From assembly GCA_011525295.1 (NCBI GenBank), contig WTGV01000026.1, positions 62,001-126,000 on the forward strand: a DNA stretch of 64,000 nucleotides, in the 5' to 3' direction. The translations under genes were made by a program, and so were the position numbers. Below, in pieces: positions 51,238 to 60,472 of this stretch (the first letter of the stretch is position 1; the number at the start of each line of letters is the position of its first letter). The stretch comes from Pseudomonadales bacterium. GTDB taxonomy: Bacteria; Pseudomonadota; Gammaproteobacteria; Pseudomonadales; Azotimanducaceae. The notes under the pieces are model-generated. The model had not been told where the DNA came from. It saw only the letters and a program-made list of their open reading frames with translations, and ran no database searches.

Positions 51238-53820
51238 ATGAATAAGCCCACCCATACGGCGATGATGCGACAGTACATGGAGCTAAAGTCGCAACATCCA
51301 AACGACTTACTTTTCTTTCGTATGGGCGACTTCTATGAACTGTTCTTTGACGATGCTATCGAAGCTGCGGAATTGTTGGAGATTACTCTCACCGCGCGAG
51401 ATAAACAAAGCTCAGACCCGATTCCGATGTGCGGAGTACCACATCATGCTGTCGAAAGTTATCTGACGAAACTAGTAGCACGTGGTAAAACCGTCGCGAT
51501 TTGTGAACAAATAGGCGACCCCGCTACGAGTAAAGGGCCGGTTGAACGGCAAATCGTTCGCGTGATCACTCCAGGTACGATCACTGACGAATCACTGATA
51601 CAAAGTGATCAAGAGAGTGTCTTGCTGACGATCAACAATGCAGGCAAGCGTTCCAGCCAATATGGTGTTGCGTGGATCAATTTATCTACTAACGCCTTCA
51701 ATGTTGCAACCGTGAAGACTCGAGCGGAACTTACAAGCCTGCTGGAGCAAATCAATCCAGCCGAGATCGTCATACCCGAATACGCCAATCTTGAGTTAGA
51801 CGGTCGGAATTTTCGCGAACTTGATCCGCTACGTTTTGATGACCAACTAGGTTTAGCTGCCCTCACTCGGCACTTTCAGACCCAAGACTTAACAGGTTTC
51901 GGTATTTCCAGCGACAGTAGCACGATTGGTGCAGCTGCTGCCGCTCTCTCTTACGCGCAAGATGCCTATCGGCAGTCGCTGGAGTTCATTCAATCGATCC
52001 AGCAATATCAAGACAGTCAAACTCTACAACTTGATGCGCAAACCCGTCGAAATTTGGAGATCGACGTAAAAATTGGATCGGAACAAGTCGCAGGGACTCT
52101 CTATGACACAATAAATTTCACCGCAACTCCCATGGGTTCCCGTCTCCTCCGACACTGGTTGCATGAACCTAGCACCGATACTACTGTAGTTATCGAACGT
52201 CTTAATGTCGTGGAAGCACTGATAAACCACCAGTTCCTAGACCTTATCTATCAACAACTACGACCTCTCGGAGATGTTCAACGCACAGTTACGCGGCTTG
52301 CCATGACATCTGCCACACCTCGAGATCTAGTACGCATTAGCACAGCTATCTACTGCTTTCAAGAACTGCAGCCAAGCATCAAAACACTTAAAGTAGCATC
52401 CGAGTGGGATGCTTTCGAATCTGTACCCGACCTGACGGATACGATGCAGCTCATTGACCGAGCAATCGTTGACAATCCGCCAGTCACTGCTCGAGACGGG
52501 GGAGTGTTTAAACTTGGATTCAACACTGATCTCGACAGCCTTCGCCAAATTCGTGACCACGAAACAGAATTTCTTGCTGAACTCGAAGACCGCGAGCGAG
52601 AACGCACCCAAATCCCCACTCTGCGCGTTGGATTTAATCGAGTACATGGTTATTACATCGAGCTATCTCGTGCACAAGCTAGCAAAGTCCCAGGAGAATA
52701 CGTTCGTCGACAGACACTGAAACACAGCGAAAGGTATATAACTCCCGAGCTAAGGGAATTTGAAGAGCGATTTCTCACTGCCGAGGCAGAAGCGTTGGCC
52801 CTAGAAAAAGAGTTGTACGCTGAACTTGTTCAGGAGATTGCAAAGGAGTCGCAAAAACTACGTCTACTCGCCGAAGTACTCTCAAGATTGGACGTCCTAA
52901 ATAGCTTTGCCAGAGCCAGTCACGAGTACAACTTCGTACGACCACAATTTACGACTGACAGCGTACTAACGATTGAAGATGGCAAACATCCTATTCTGGC
53001 TACTAGATCGGAGCACGAATTTGTCCCAAACTCCATTGAACTAAATCAATTTCGTCGCATGCTCATCGTAACAGGTCCGAATATGGGAGGCAAGTCCACC
53101 TATATGCGCCAAACCGCGTTGATTGTCATTCTTGCGTACATCGGATGCTTTGTACCTGCAAAGAGTGCTCTCGTCGGACCGATTGACCGCATCTTCACAC
53201 GCATTGGCGCTTCCGACGATTTGCTCGGTGGTCGCTCGACTTTCATGGTCGAAATGACTGAAACGGCGCAAATCTTGCACAACGCTACTGAATCGAGTTT
53301 GGTCTTGCTTGACGAAATTGGACGTGGTACCAGCACTTACGATGGTTTAGCGCTAGCGTTGGCCATCGCGGCGGCGATGGCGCAGCGCGTTCAAGCCTTC
53401 ACACTCTTCTCTACTCACTTTTTAGAGCTTACCTCTTTAGCGCAAGAATTAACCAGTGTTGAAAACGTCCATCTGAGCGTACTGGAACATAAAAGAAAAG
53501 TGGTGTTCCTACACACAGTCGAACCTGGCGCAGCTTCGCAAAGCTACGGTATTCAGGTCGCGAAACTCGCTGGAATACCTGGGAAAGTACTGCAACACGC
53601 ACGAAACCAATTGCATAGGTTAGAACAGGCAGCTAGTCAAGGTCAAGCGACAGACTTCACTGACCTATTCACCGACGATATTCCCGAGGACGAGTTTGAA
53701 CATCCAGCCGTTGAAAGACTAAAAGATTTGAGCGTAGACGACCTTTCTCCACGTGAAGCGCTTGAACTTCTGTATGAATTGAAAGTAGCGGTAGAACGTG
53801 AGGATAGATTAAAGAGTTAA
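51238..53820 (+). CDS. mutS: DNA mismatch repair protein MutS
   Basis: MutS recognises mispairs and small loops. The 860-residue protein has the mismatch-binding Phe-X-Glu in [13 protein letters not shown], the Walker [33 protein letters not shown] and the C-terminal helix-turn-helix region. It is divergent from recA. In many gammaproteobacteria fdxA and rpoS follow it; here four EF-hand genes intervene. Confidence 0.97.
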   Translation: MNKPTHTAMMRQYMELKSQHPNDLLFFRMGDFYELFFDDAIEAAELLEITLTARDKQSSDPIPMCGVPHHAVESYLTKLVARGKTVAICEQIGDPATSKGPVERQIVRVITPGTITDESLIQSDQESVLLTINNAGKRSSQYGVAWINLSTNAFNVATVKTRAELTSLLEQINPAEIVIPEYANLELDGRNFRELDPLRFDDQLGLAALTRHFQTQDLTGFGISSDSSTIGAAAAALSYAQDAYRQSLEFIQSIQQYQDSQTLQLDAQTRRNLEIDVKIGSEQVAGTLYDTINFTATPMGSRLLRHWLHEPSTDTTVVIERLNVVEALINHQFLDLIYQQLRPLGDVQRTVTRLAMTSATPRDLVRISTAIYCFQELQPSIKTLKVASEWDAFESVPDLTDTMQLIDRAIVDNPPVTARDGGVFKLGFNTDLDSLRQIRDHETEFLAELEDRERERTQIPTLRVGFNRVHGYYIELSRAQASKVPGEYVRRQTLKHSERYITPELREFEERFLTAEAEALALEKELYAELVQEIAKESQKLRLLAEVLSRLDVLNSFARASHEYNFVRPQFTTDSVLTIEDGKHPILATRSEHEFVPNSIELNQFRRMLIVTGPNMGGKSTYMRQTALIVILAYIGCFVPAKSALVGPIDRIFTRIGASDDLLGGRSTFMVEMTETAQILHNATESSLVLLDEIGRGTSTYDGLALALAIAAAMAQRVQAFTLFSTHFLELTSLAQELTSVENVHLSVLEHKRKVVFLHTVEPGAASQSYGIQVAKLAGIPGKVLQHARNQLHRLEQAASQGQATDFTDLFTDDIPEDEFEHPAVERLKDLSVDDLSPREALELLYELKVAVEREDRLKS

Positions 53821-53909
53821 AATCGCTTGTCGGTGTAAACTTTTTAAGAAAGTGCGCATCTAATTTATTAACTGACTGCAATCTGCAGAGTTTAATCCTG
53901 GGAGTGACT

Positions 53910-54644
53910 ATGAAATTTTCGAGAATACTAACTGGACTAGTTATCTCATCATTGGGATGCTTGTCTTTTTGTGCCCTCGCAGACGACGAATATGATGCCA
54001 AACATCAGTACGTCTTGTCTGATCGGAACTGGTTTGGTTCGGGCGCAACGATACAAGATTTGCGCGACCGTTCAACCAACACGTTTGAACTTCTGGACCA
54101 AGATAACAGTAGCTCAATTACATTTGATGAAATCGACCTGAGTGAGATGGAAACTGAAGTATCAGACATGACCAATGAAGAACTTAGGGAATATAGTCGA
54201 CGCGTGAGTGCTATTCATAGCAAGTTCATGAACTGGACGACTGAATTCGACGAGTTTGAAGTTGTAGACACTGATGGCGATGGGGTATGGAACCGAGATG
54301 AATACGAAGATCGCGGCCAAAATCTGCAAAGTCATCGATTAAGACTTGGTTTAGAAGAATGGGACACTGACGAGAATGGTGCCGTTGAATTGCACGAATT
54401 CAATAGTCATTTGGACGAACTGGAACTTCTTGACGAGAACGCCGACGGTACTGTTTCACATCAAGAAGCATTCAAGAGTGAAGATGACAAGGTTATATCC
54501 GATGTCTTTAATAAACTGAAGTCAGATGAACTGTTGTGGGCTAGCCTTAAAACCGTAACCTCGGACATAGAAGCCGAAGCTGAAGCTACATTTACGAGGT
54601 ACATGTTCATCAAACAGAAGGAAGCCGATAAAGCCGACAAATAG
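53910..54644 (+). CDS. Secreted four-EF-hand protein (family copy 1)
   Basis: This 244-residue protein has a signal peptide (about 1-24, ending CALA). EF-hand loops are at 63-74 (DQDNSSSITFDE), 120-131 (DTDGDGVWNRDE), 152-163 (DTDENGAVELHE) and 175-186 (DENADGTVSHQE). The first has Ser in place of the usual Gly at position 6. A conserved WFGSGATIQDLRDRS precedes the first hand. The ATG at 53910 has GGGAG five bases upstream; a GTG at 53904 is less likely. Copies 2 and 3 follow. Calcium binding is inferred; the role is unknown. Confidence 0.83.
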   Translation: MKFSRILTGLVISSLGCLSFCALADDEYDAKHQYVLSDRNWFGSGATIQDLRDRSTNTFELLDQDNSSSITFDEIDLSEMETEVSDMTNEELREYSRRVSAIHSKFMNWTTEFDEFEVVDTDGDGVWNRDEYEDRGQNLQSHRLRLGLEEWDTDENGAVELHEFNSHLDELELLDENADGTVSHQEAFKSEDDKVISDVFNKLKSDELLWASLKTVTSDIEAEAEATFTRYMFIKQKEADKADK

Positions 54645-54709
54645 CTGTCTTCCCTCTAATCTACCCAAGCGTCGACAACGCAGTTCACTCACAATAGAAA
54701 AATTCGGAA

Positions 54710-54749
54710 AGTGGTAACCTTTTTTATTCAAGGTTCATCTATTACCACT
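54710..54749 (+). other. Two-part hairpin between EF-hand copies 1 and 2
   Basis: AGTGGTAA (54710-54717) pairs with TTACCACT (54742-54749), and inside it AACCTT pairs with AAGGTT. It lies about 65 bases after copy 1 and 40 bases before copy 2. It could be a weak terminator or a structured leader; the T-rich stretch lies in its loop, not after it. Confidence 0.45.
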
Positions 54750-54787
54750 ATCTACCTTTTCGCAATTTTCACTCACGGGAGAGAAGC

Positions 54788-55528
54788 ATGAAATTTAGTC
54801 GAAATCTTACCGTTTTCGCACTAGCTGTTCTGGCATTAGGCGGTATCAGCGCGTCAGCAGACGAAGCCTCGAAAGAGGGTCTTGATTTCCTGGATCAGCT
54901 GGGCTGGTTTAAATCAGGCGCGCAGATTCAGGAATTACGCGAAAGCTCAAACAAGGTGTTCGAGTTATTGGACGAGAACGACAGTGGGTCTATTACGCTT
55001 GATGAAATCGACCTCACTCAATTCGAAACTGATATGGAGAAGATGAACCCAGCCGAACTACAACAAAATCGACAGCGTATCAATGCAATTCGGAGCAAAT
55101 TCATGAGCTGGTCGGAAGAGATCGACGAATTTGAGGTTGTAGATACAAACAGTGACGGGTATTGGAGCGAGGAAGAGTATGAGGCTCGCAGGGAAAATCT
55201 CAATCTCCACCGCCTAGAACTAGGAATAAAACAATGGGATACGGATGAGAACGGAGCAGTAGAGTTGCACGAGTTTAACAGTCACTTGGACGAATTGGAA
55301 ATGCTTGACGAAGATGGAGATGGGATTGTATCTCGAGAGGAAGCGTTCAAGAGTAAAAACAGTCATGTTATAACCGACGTGTTAAAGCAACAGATTCATG
55401 CCGACGCTACTATTATGGTTGGCGGTCCCACGTTATTGAAAGCCCTTCCAGAAGGTGCAATTAGCGGCGGGGTACACATGGAAGTCATCCATACGAAAAC
55501 TGAAGTAGAAGACAGCAAAAAAGACTAA
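54788..55528 (+). CDS. Secreted four-EF-hand protein (family copy 2)
   Basis: This 246-residue paralogue has a signal peptide (about 1-24, ending ASA) and the conserved LGWFKSGAQIQELRESS. EF-hand loops are at 62-73 (DENDSGSITLDE), 119-130 (DTNSDGYWSEEE), 151-162 (DTDENGAVELHE) and 174-185 (DEDGDGIVSREE), all with Gly at position 6. GGGAGAG lies before the ATG. It is more diverged from copies 1 and 3 than those are from each other. The gene ends before a strong terminator. Confidence 0.83.
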   Translation: MKFSRNLTVFALAVLALGGISASADEASKEGLDFLDQLGWFKSGAQIQELRESSNKVFELLDENDSGSITLDEIDLTQFETDMEKMNPAELQQNRQRINAIRSKFMSWSEEIDEFEVVDTNSDGYWSEEEYEARRENLNLHRLELGIKQWDTDENGAVELHEFNSHLDELEMLDEDGDGIVSREEAFKSKNSHVITDVLKQQIHADATIMVGGPTLLKALPEGAISGGVHMEVIHTKTEVEDSKKD

Positions 55529-55592
55529 CCCACCCAAACTCTTTCAAGGTTTTGGAGTTCTACCAAAACTCTTTCAATCACACTAACTCTCG

Positions 55593-55620
55593 ACGACGGC
55601 ACCTGCAAAGGTGCCGTCGT
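55593..55620 (+). terminator. Strong intrinsic terminator after EF-hand copy 2
   Basis: ACGACGGCACCT (55593-55604) and AGGTGCCGTCGT (55609-55620) form a perfect 12-bp stem around GCAA, followed by TATTTA. The GC-rich stem with a tetraloop is a classic rho-independent terminator. It separates copy 2 from copy 3. Confidence 0.88.
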
Positions 55621-55808
55621 TATTTAGTAAAAATGCAATGACCTGTTGAGGGCTTGCTTATCTAGCACGAAAGAGAGCTCTTAGAAAATATTTTTCAGCT
55701 ATGTCATCGCGGTTAAAATCGACAAGAGATGTAACTAACATAGGTGGAAATACATCTAAAAAGGGTACTGTACCAGTTTTCGCAACGTTGATTTATGGGA
55801 GTTTTAGT

Positions 55809-56540
55809 ATGAGAATTGATCGAATCCTATCGAGTTGTGTATTCGCAACTCTGAGTTGTTTTTCTTTTAGCGCGTTCGCAAACGGGGGTGAAGAATCTGG
55901 GCTTCAGTCATTTGAAGTTGATTGGTTTTCTTCGGGCGCGGCAATCCAAGATCTACGCGACCGTTCAACCAAGACGTTTGAACTTCTGGATCAAGACAAC
56001 AGTAGCTCAATTACTTTTGACGAAATCGATTTGAGTGAAATGGAATCTGAGGTTTCCGACATGAACAATGAGGAACTTCGGGAATACAGTCGACGTGTCC
56101 AAGCTATTCAGAGCAGATTCATGAACTGGACTATTGAATTCGACGAGTTTGAAGTTGTCGACACCAATGGTGACGGCGTATGGAATAGAGATGAGTATGA
56201 AGAGCGGCGCCAAAACCTCCAGAGCCATCGCTTGCAGCTCGGATTAGAAGAGTACGACGCCGACGAGAATGGTGCTGTTGAATTGCACGAGTTCAATAGT
56301 CACTTAGACGAGCTTGAACTTCTTGACGAAGATGCCGACGGCATCGTCTCACACAAAGAAGCTTTCAAGAGCAAAGATGACAGAGTCATATCTGATGTAT
56401 TGATGAACAGATTGGCAGCAGATGAGATGGTCTGGGCTAGCTATAGTATGGCCGCTCCGGCCGCGTCAACAAGCAACGCGTTTGAAGTCAAAGTCATGCG
56501 GAACGTTGAGATTGAGGTAGACAAAAAAGCTAAAGATTAA
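55809..56540 (+). CDS. Secreted four-EF-hand protein (family copy 3)
   Basis: This 243-residue protein is close to copy 1, with long stretches nearly identical even at the DNA level, so the two arose by recent duplication. It has a signal peptide (about 1-25, ending AFA) and EF-hand loops at 61-72, 118-129, 150-161 and 173-184. The ATG at 55809 is chosen because GGGAG lies seven bases upstream and it opens on the signal peptide; the frame from 55701 adds 36 residues without features. The C-terminal 45 residues differ between copies. Confidence 0.83.
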   Translation: MRIDRILSSCVFATLSCFSFSAFANGGEESGLQSFEVDWFSSGAAIQDLRDRSTKTFELLDQDNSSSITFDEIDLSEMESEVSDMNNEELREYSRRVQAIQSRFMNWTIEFDEFEVVDTNGDGVWNRDEYEERRQNLQSHRLQLGLEEYDADENGAVELHEFNSHLDELELLDEDADGIVSHKEAFKSKDDRVISDVLMNRLAADEMVWASYSMAAPAASTSNAFEVKVMRNVEIEVDKKAKD

Positions 56541-56773
56541 AACTCTGGACGCTAACTAGTACTTGTTTAGCGATCTAGTGGTCGACACCCTGGTTCATAC
56601 TTGACCCAAAATTATTTGTAGCGATACCGAGTAATCGCTGCTTTTATAAACTGTTTGCATGACAGGGAAGTGCGCTGTAAACTGTACTGCGTGTAATTCA
56701 CTAAAATTTTTGTTTACTCCATTTAGGGGTAGCGTTATCTCTTGTCCAAGTTGAATTCCATACTATTGTTTCG

Positions 56774-57805
56774 ATGACTTCTCGTACGTTTGTGTGGACT
56801 TGTTGTTTTGTCGGCATGACGACATCCCCTTTGCTGGGACAAGAACCTGTTACAGACGAAGTCTCCGATCCCGACCGTCGGGACATACCCTCTCAAACTA
56901 ACTCGATCTCTGTCGGATATCAAGGGTTTGAAATAAACGAGCAGTTGGTGCAACCCACTGGTGGCGTTCGTTCTGGGACGCTACCGGACTACGACACCGT
57001 AGTCGAGCAGTTATGGGGGACTGGTTTTGACTTTGATGAAGGAGACCAAGACGCGGACGGCTCACTATCCGAACTAGAGTTGTTGAATCTGTTTTTGGAA
57101 CATTCGCTCGAAGAAGTGGAAGCAAACGCGTGGGCTACCTTACTATTCCAAAGCGGTGACATAAATAAAGATGAGCTGGTGTCGGATTCCGAACTGATGG
57201 TACTTCACTACGCGCCACTTCTGGAACACCAGATCAAAAAAGGCTACTTAAGTGATGGTAGTACTCATGTACAGATCACCTTCGAAGACGAGTCCTTGAC
57301 CGACTTTGTGAATACCTTCGCATATTACGTTGCGACATTACGAGTAGAGGGATATAAAACGCTTGAAACGAACATCTTGTCCTTAGAACGGAAAATCGAA
57401 ATTGACCCACTGTACTTTGACCAAAGATTTCTACCTAATCTTAGCAACAAAGCAGCGTTCGATTTAACCAGTCAGACCATCAAGTCAGACGGCAAACGTG
57501 TTGCGATGGGAATCAATCTCTGCTTATTCGAGCTAAATTGCATCGTACGATTAGGACGTTTTGACTCAGATGATGATCTCGCTCTTTCTGAACAGGAATG
57601 GGTGAATGCTCAAGACACGATCTTTCCAAGTGATGAAAATCTGTTGTCGATGACCAAGGACGAGGAAACGTTTGGTCTCTCGAATGATGATAGGACCCCT
57701 ACTTTTCAGATCTTAGACGAAAACAACGATGAACAGGTCACTATCGCTGAACTAGTGCACTTTGTTCGTGAATCAATGGCCGAATTCGGTGATGTAGAGC
57801 TCTGA
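56774..57805 (+). CDS. Exported protein with diverged EF-hand loops
   Basis: This 343-residue protein has a likely signal peptide (about 1-22, ending LLGQ). Loops resembling EF-hands are at 91-102 (DQDADGSLSELE, canonical), 129-140 (DINKDELVSDSE), 264-275 (DSDDDLALSEQE) and 315-326 (DENNDEQVTIAE). The last three lack Gly at position 6. The hands form two pairs separated by about 120 residues. No ribosome site is obvious before the ATG. It shares the locus and general design with copies 1-3 but not close sequence. Function unknown. Confidence 0.72.
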   Translation: MTSRTFVWTCCFVGMTTSPLLGQEPVTDEVSDPDRRDIPSQTNSISVGYQGFEINEQLVQPTGGVRSGTLPDYDTVVEQLWGTGFDFDEGDQDADGSLSELELLNLFLEHSLEEVEANAWATLLFQSGDINKDELVSDSELMVLHYAPLLEHQIKKGYLSDGSTHVQITFEDESLTDFVNTFAYYVATLRVEGYKTLETNILSLERKIEIDPLYFDQRFLPNLSNKAAFDLTSQTIKSDGKRVAMGINLCLFELNCIVRLGRFDSDDDLALSEQEWVNAQDTIFPSDENLLSMTKDEETFGLSNDDRTPTFQILDENNDEQVTIAELVHFVRESMAEFGDVEL

Positions 57806-58119
57806 GTCAATAACATCAATCCATCTCCTTTAATGGCTTATGGAATCGTTGTCTAGACACTCTGGAAATCCATAGCGATCAAGAATACGAAGCTATGGTA
57901 TAGATTTACAACTAAGCGACGGTCGTTTTATCAATCAAATGTGTCGCAATCAATTATCGTCCAAGTCGGTACAATATAGAATAGAGGAAATTGGATACAA
58001 GTTCCAATCCAAAATTATTTAGCTGGATCTGGATCGTACCCTCCACATGCCCGATGCGCAACCCCTGCGCTATTCATTCTTTGTATGTATATCAATCAGT
58101 TGAACAATACACAGCAACT
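57806..58119. other. Gap between the last EF-hand gene and fdxA
   Basis: These 314 bases contain no credible gene. An open frame from 57991 joins fdxA but shows no homology before the family start. The region probably carries the fdxA promoter; no clear terminator for the EF-hand gene is seen. Confidence 0.45.
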
Positions 58120-58443
58120 ATGACATTCGTAATCGGACAAGCATGCATCAAGTGCAAATTGACAGACTGTGTCGAAGTCTGTCCTGTCGACTGTTTCTAT
58201 GAAGGTCCGAACATGTTGGTGATCCATCCGGACGAGTGTATCGATTGTGCGTTGTGTGAGCCAGAATGTCCTGTCGACGCAATCTACCCGGAAGACGAAC
58301 TACCTGAGGATCAACAAGAATTCATGGCCATTAACGCGGAACTAGCTGAGGTATGGCCAAATATTGCTGAAGCTAAAGATCCACCTCCCGACGAAGCGGA
58401 GTGGCGCGACGTAAAAGACAAGCTCAAATATCTTGAGCGTTAA
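58120..58443 (+). CDS. fdxA: Seven-iron ferredoxin FdxA
   Basis: This 107-residue ferredoxin closely resembles Azotobacter ferredoxin [23 protein letters not shown] supplies the mixed 3Fe/4Fe ligands and [16 protein letters not shown] the second set, followed by the long C-terminal helix region ending LKYLER. The ATG at 58120 ([12 protein letters not shown]) matches the family. It ends directly against the nlpD stop with no spacer. Confidence 0.95.
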   Translation: MTFVIGQACIKCKLTDCVEVCPVDCFYEGPNMLVIHPDECIDCALCEPECPVDAIYPEDELPEDQQEFMAINAELAEVWPNIAEAKDPPPDEAEWRDVKDKLKYLER

Positions 58444-59595
58444 CTAAATTTCCTCGGCCTTCGGTTTCCCAATTAACTTATTTGGATCCTGAGGCACACC
58501 CTTTTTCCGAATCGCAAAGAACACCTTTCGGTACTCATCCGACCCTGTACTTTGTTGTCGTTTGCCATTGTTAACGATCTTGACGAGATCTTGACCTTTC
58601 GAAACTAAATCGTTTTCCTGAACGGAGAGATCGACGTTGAAATCATACTGTATTACGTAGTCATCAGGTGTCTTGATTAGCACCATATACTTGAAGTCGC
58701 CCAAAGCTACGCCTGCATAAGTAATGCGTCCCGAAGCAGCAGCCACTACTGTATTCCCTAGATTCAAGAAATAGTCCAATCCATCATCTTTCCCAAAAGA
58801 ATTCGTCGGACTCGCTGAAACGGGCCAGGTCCATCCTTTGGGTAATGAGTCAACACTCTGTTCCGACGAAGATTCAGGCAGAATGTTGTTCGGTTCTGTT
58901 CGGGCTACAAAGCTCGGACCTGCATCTTCGTTTGGCGCAGTTGAAGCGGTAGAAGAATCGTTGTTTTGCATTGAAGTTTCATTCGACGCTACTTCTTTGG
59001 GTGCCTGTTTAGAAGGTGGTGGAGACTCAGTTTGGGGTTCTGTTGTTGTGTTTGTCTGCTCGGCAGAAGACTCTGCCACAACTCCTTCACTGGGTGGTGC
59101 TGCAGGTGTGTTCCTAGTGTTTGATGTATTCGAAGACGAAACTTGTCTCGTAGTCGGGGGTCTCGGCATTTTCGTTACTGTGACGCCCGATCGCCCTGTC
59201 TTCGAGGTGTTAGCCTTGGGTGTTGAATCGTCTTTCTGAGAGGTCAATGAAACCGATTCATTCGGTTTGTTTCGAGCCTCATCGCCACTGCTAGTCGCTT
59301 CCTGAGAGATTAACTTGTAGTCCACAACAAGTCGTTGTCCCGGATGGATGACATACGGTGCCGCAATATCATTCATTTGCGCAATTTGATCAACCGATAG
59401 CCCGTGTAAGCGGGAAATAGCGTACAGCGTGTCTCCAGATCTCACGTGATAATGGTAGACCCGTCGTGAATCTCTATCAATTGGAACGATAACCCGCTCT
59501 ATGGTTGGTGCCGGGACAATAGGAGCGCACCCCGATAAAACGGCGAACACTAATGCTCCAAAGACTGAACTAAGAAGAATTTTTCGTATATACAT
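58444..59595 (-). CDS. nlpD: NlpD-like lipoprotein with LysM and degenerate LytM domain
   Basis: NlpD-type proteins activate cell-wall amidases at the septum. The 383-residue protein has a lipoprotein signal with lipobox LSGC (Cys23), a LysM domain (YHVRSGDTLYAISRLHGLSVDQIAQMN, about 48-75) and a long Ser/Thr/Pro/Asn-rich linker. A C-terminal M23/LytM fold (WPVSASPTNSFGKDDG to the end) follows. The His and Asp zinc ligands of active M23 peptidases are not in place, so it is a regulator rather than an enzyme. It overlaps the DUF368 gene by 26 bases. rpoS is not downstream. Confidence 0.88.
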   Translation of the reverse strand: MYIRKILLSSVFGALVFAVLSGCAPIVPAPTIERVIVPIDRDSRRVYHYHVRSGDTLYAISRLHGLSVDQIAQMNDIAAPYVIHPGQRLVVDYKLISQEATSSGDEARNKPNESVSLTSQKDDSTPKANTSKTGRSGVTVTKMPRPPTTRQVSSSNTSNTRNTPAAPPSEGVVAESSAEQTNTTTEPQTESPPPSKQAPKEVASNETSMQNNDSSTASTAPNEDAGPSFVARTEPNNILPESSSEQSVDSLPKGWTWPVSASPTNSFGKDDGLDYFLNLGNTVVAAASGRITYAGVALGDFKYMVLIKTPDDYVIQYDFNVDLSVQENDLVSKGQDLVKIVNNGKRQQSTGSDEYRKVFFAIRKKGVPQDPNKLIGKPKAEEI

Positions 59596-60472
59596 GAGAC
59601 AGAACCATTACCAGTCCAAAACCAGTGGCCATTAACAAAATGACCAAAAAAATCTCGGCGTTCCCTTCAAATTGATGGGGAAGCACCGGAAAATCGTCGT
59701 TTCGCCACGGCCACACCTTCCAAAGTGAACCTATGAGAAGACCACAAAACAGGGCCATAACCGACGTTCGATATCGCTCGAGAAGTACTTTTACAGGATG
59801 TGAGAACACCAGCCATCCTGTGAGTAAGCCGACTAGGAACATAAAGATTTTCAGCCACTCTAAGGTATCGAAGGCATCAATCATGACGTCCCATAATCCC
59901 AGGATTACTAGTACCAAGGAACCCGAGATGCCAGGCAGTATCCACGCGCCGAAAGCCAAGAGCCCACCAAAGTAAATCAGAATCCAACCTGCGGGTGAAC
60001 TGCTTTCAGGCAAGAAAACAATCGCCAAAGAGACAACTAAACCAAGGGGAAGGAACGCCAATAATCGGTTGCGCGCTGACACTCTAAACGTAAACACGAT
60101 AGCTCCGATTACTAAACCAAATATCGTTCCCAACACAAAAACACGGTGCGTATCCTTGATCTGTGCAATGGTGCTGATCGCAATGAACGCACCGATGAGC
60201 ATCCCACCGAGCAGAGGTATCAACACAGTTAGCGGTTCAGGTAGTTGGCGTAAACTCTTCCATTTCAGCTGCACTAAGTCTTTTAAGACCAGTACCAATT
60301 TGGACAACGCGTTCACCATGCGTTCATACACACCAAGAATTAACGCAACCGTTCCACCGGAGATGCCAGGAAGAACTTCCGCGACGCCCATCACGGAACC
60401 GCGTGCAATCAACCCAAGCAGTACTAGCGGGCGGATTGAACGAGTGCGTTCACCTGTGTCCGTGGTTGTCAA
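59570..60472 (-). CDS. popT: DUF368 family membrane protein (polyprenyl-phosphate transporter)
   Basis: The 300-residue polytopic protein has the duplicated family motif LPGISGGTVALILGVYERM (about 34-52) and ILPGISGSLVLVILGLWD (about 180-197), with about eight membrane segments. DUF368 proteins have been shown in other bacteria to return undecaprenyl phosphate across the membrane for reuse in wall synthesis. The TTG start at 60470-60472 overlaps the pcm stop; an internal ATG would cut into the first motif. Its overlap with nlpD ties it to envelope genes. Confidence 0.87.
   Translation of the reverse strand: MTTTDTGERTRSIRPLVLLGLIARGSVMGVAEVLPGISGGTVALILGVYERMVNALSKLVLVLKDLVQLKWKSLRQLPEPLTVLIPLLGGMLIGAFIAISTIAQIKDTHRVFVLGTIFGLVIGAIVFTFRVSARNRLLAFLPLGLVVSLAIVFLPESSSPAGWILIYFGGLLAFGAWILPGISGSLVLVILGLWDVMIDAFDTLEWLKIFMFLVGLLTGWLVFSHPVKVLLERYRTSVMALFCGLLIGSLWKVWPWRNDDFPVLPHQFEGNAEIFLVILLMATGFGLVMVLSHVYTKNSS

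Noticed and set aside
55529-55592. Direct repeat AAACTCTTTCAA occurring twice after EF-hand copy 2
   Set aside because: Two 12-base copies about 30 bases apart in a short AT-rich spacer are too little to infer a function; the adjacent hairpin explains the region.
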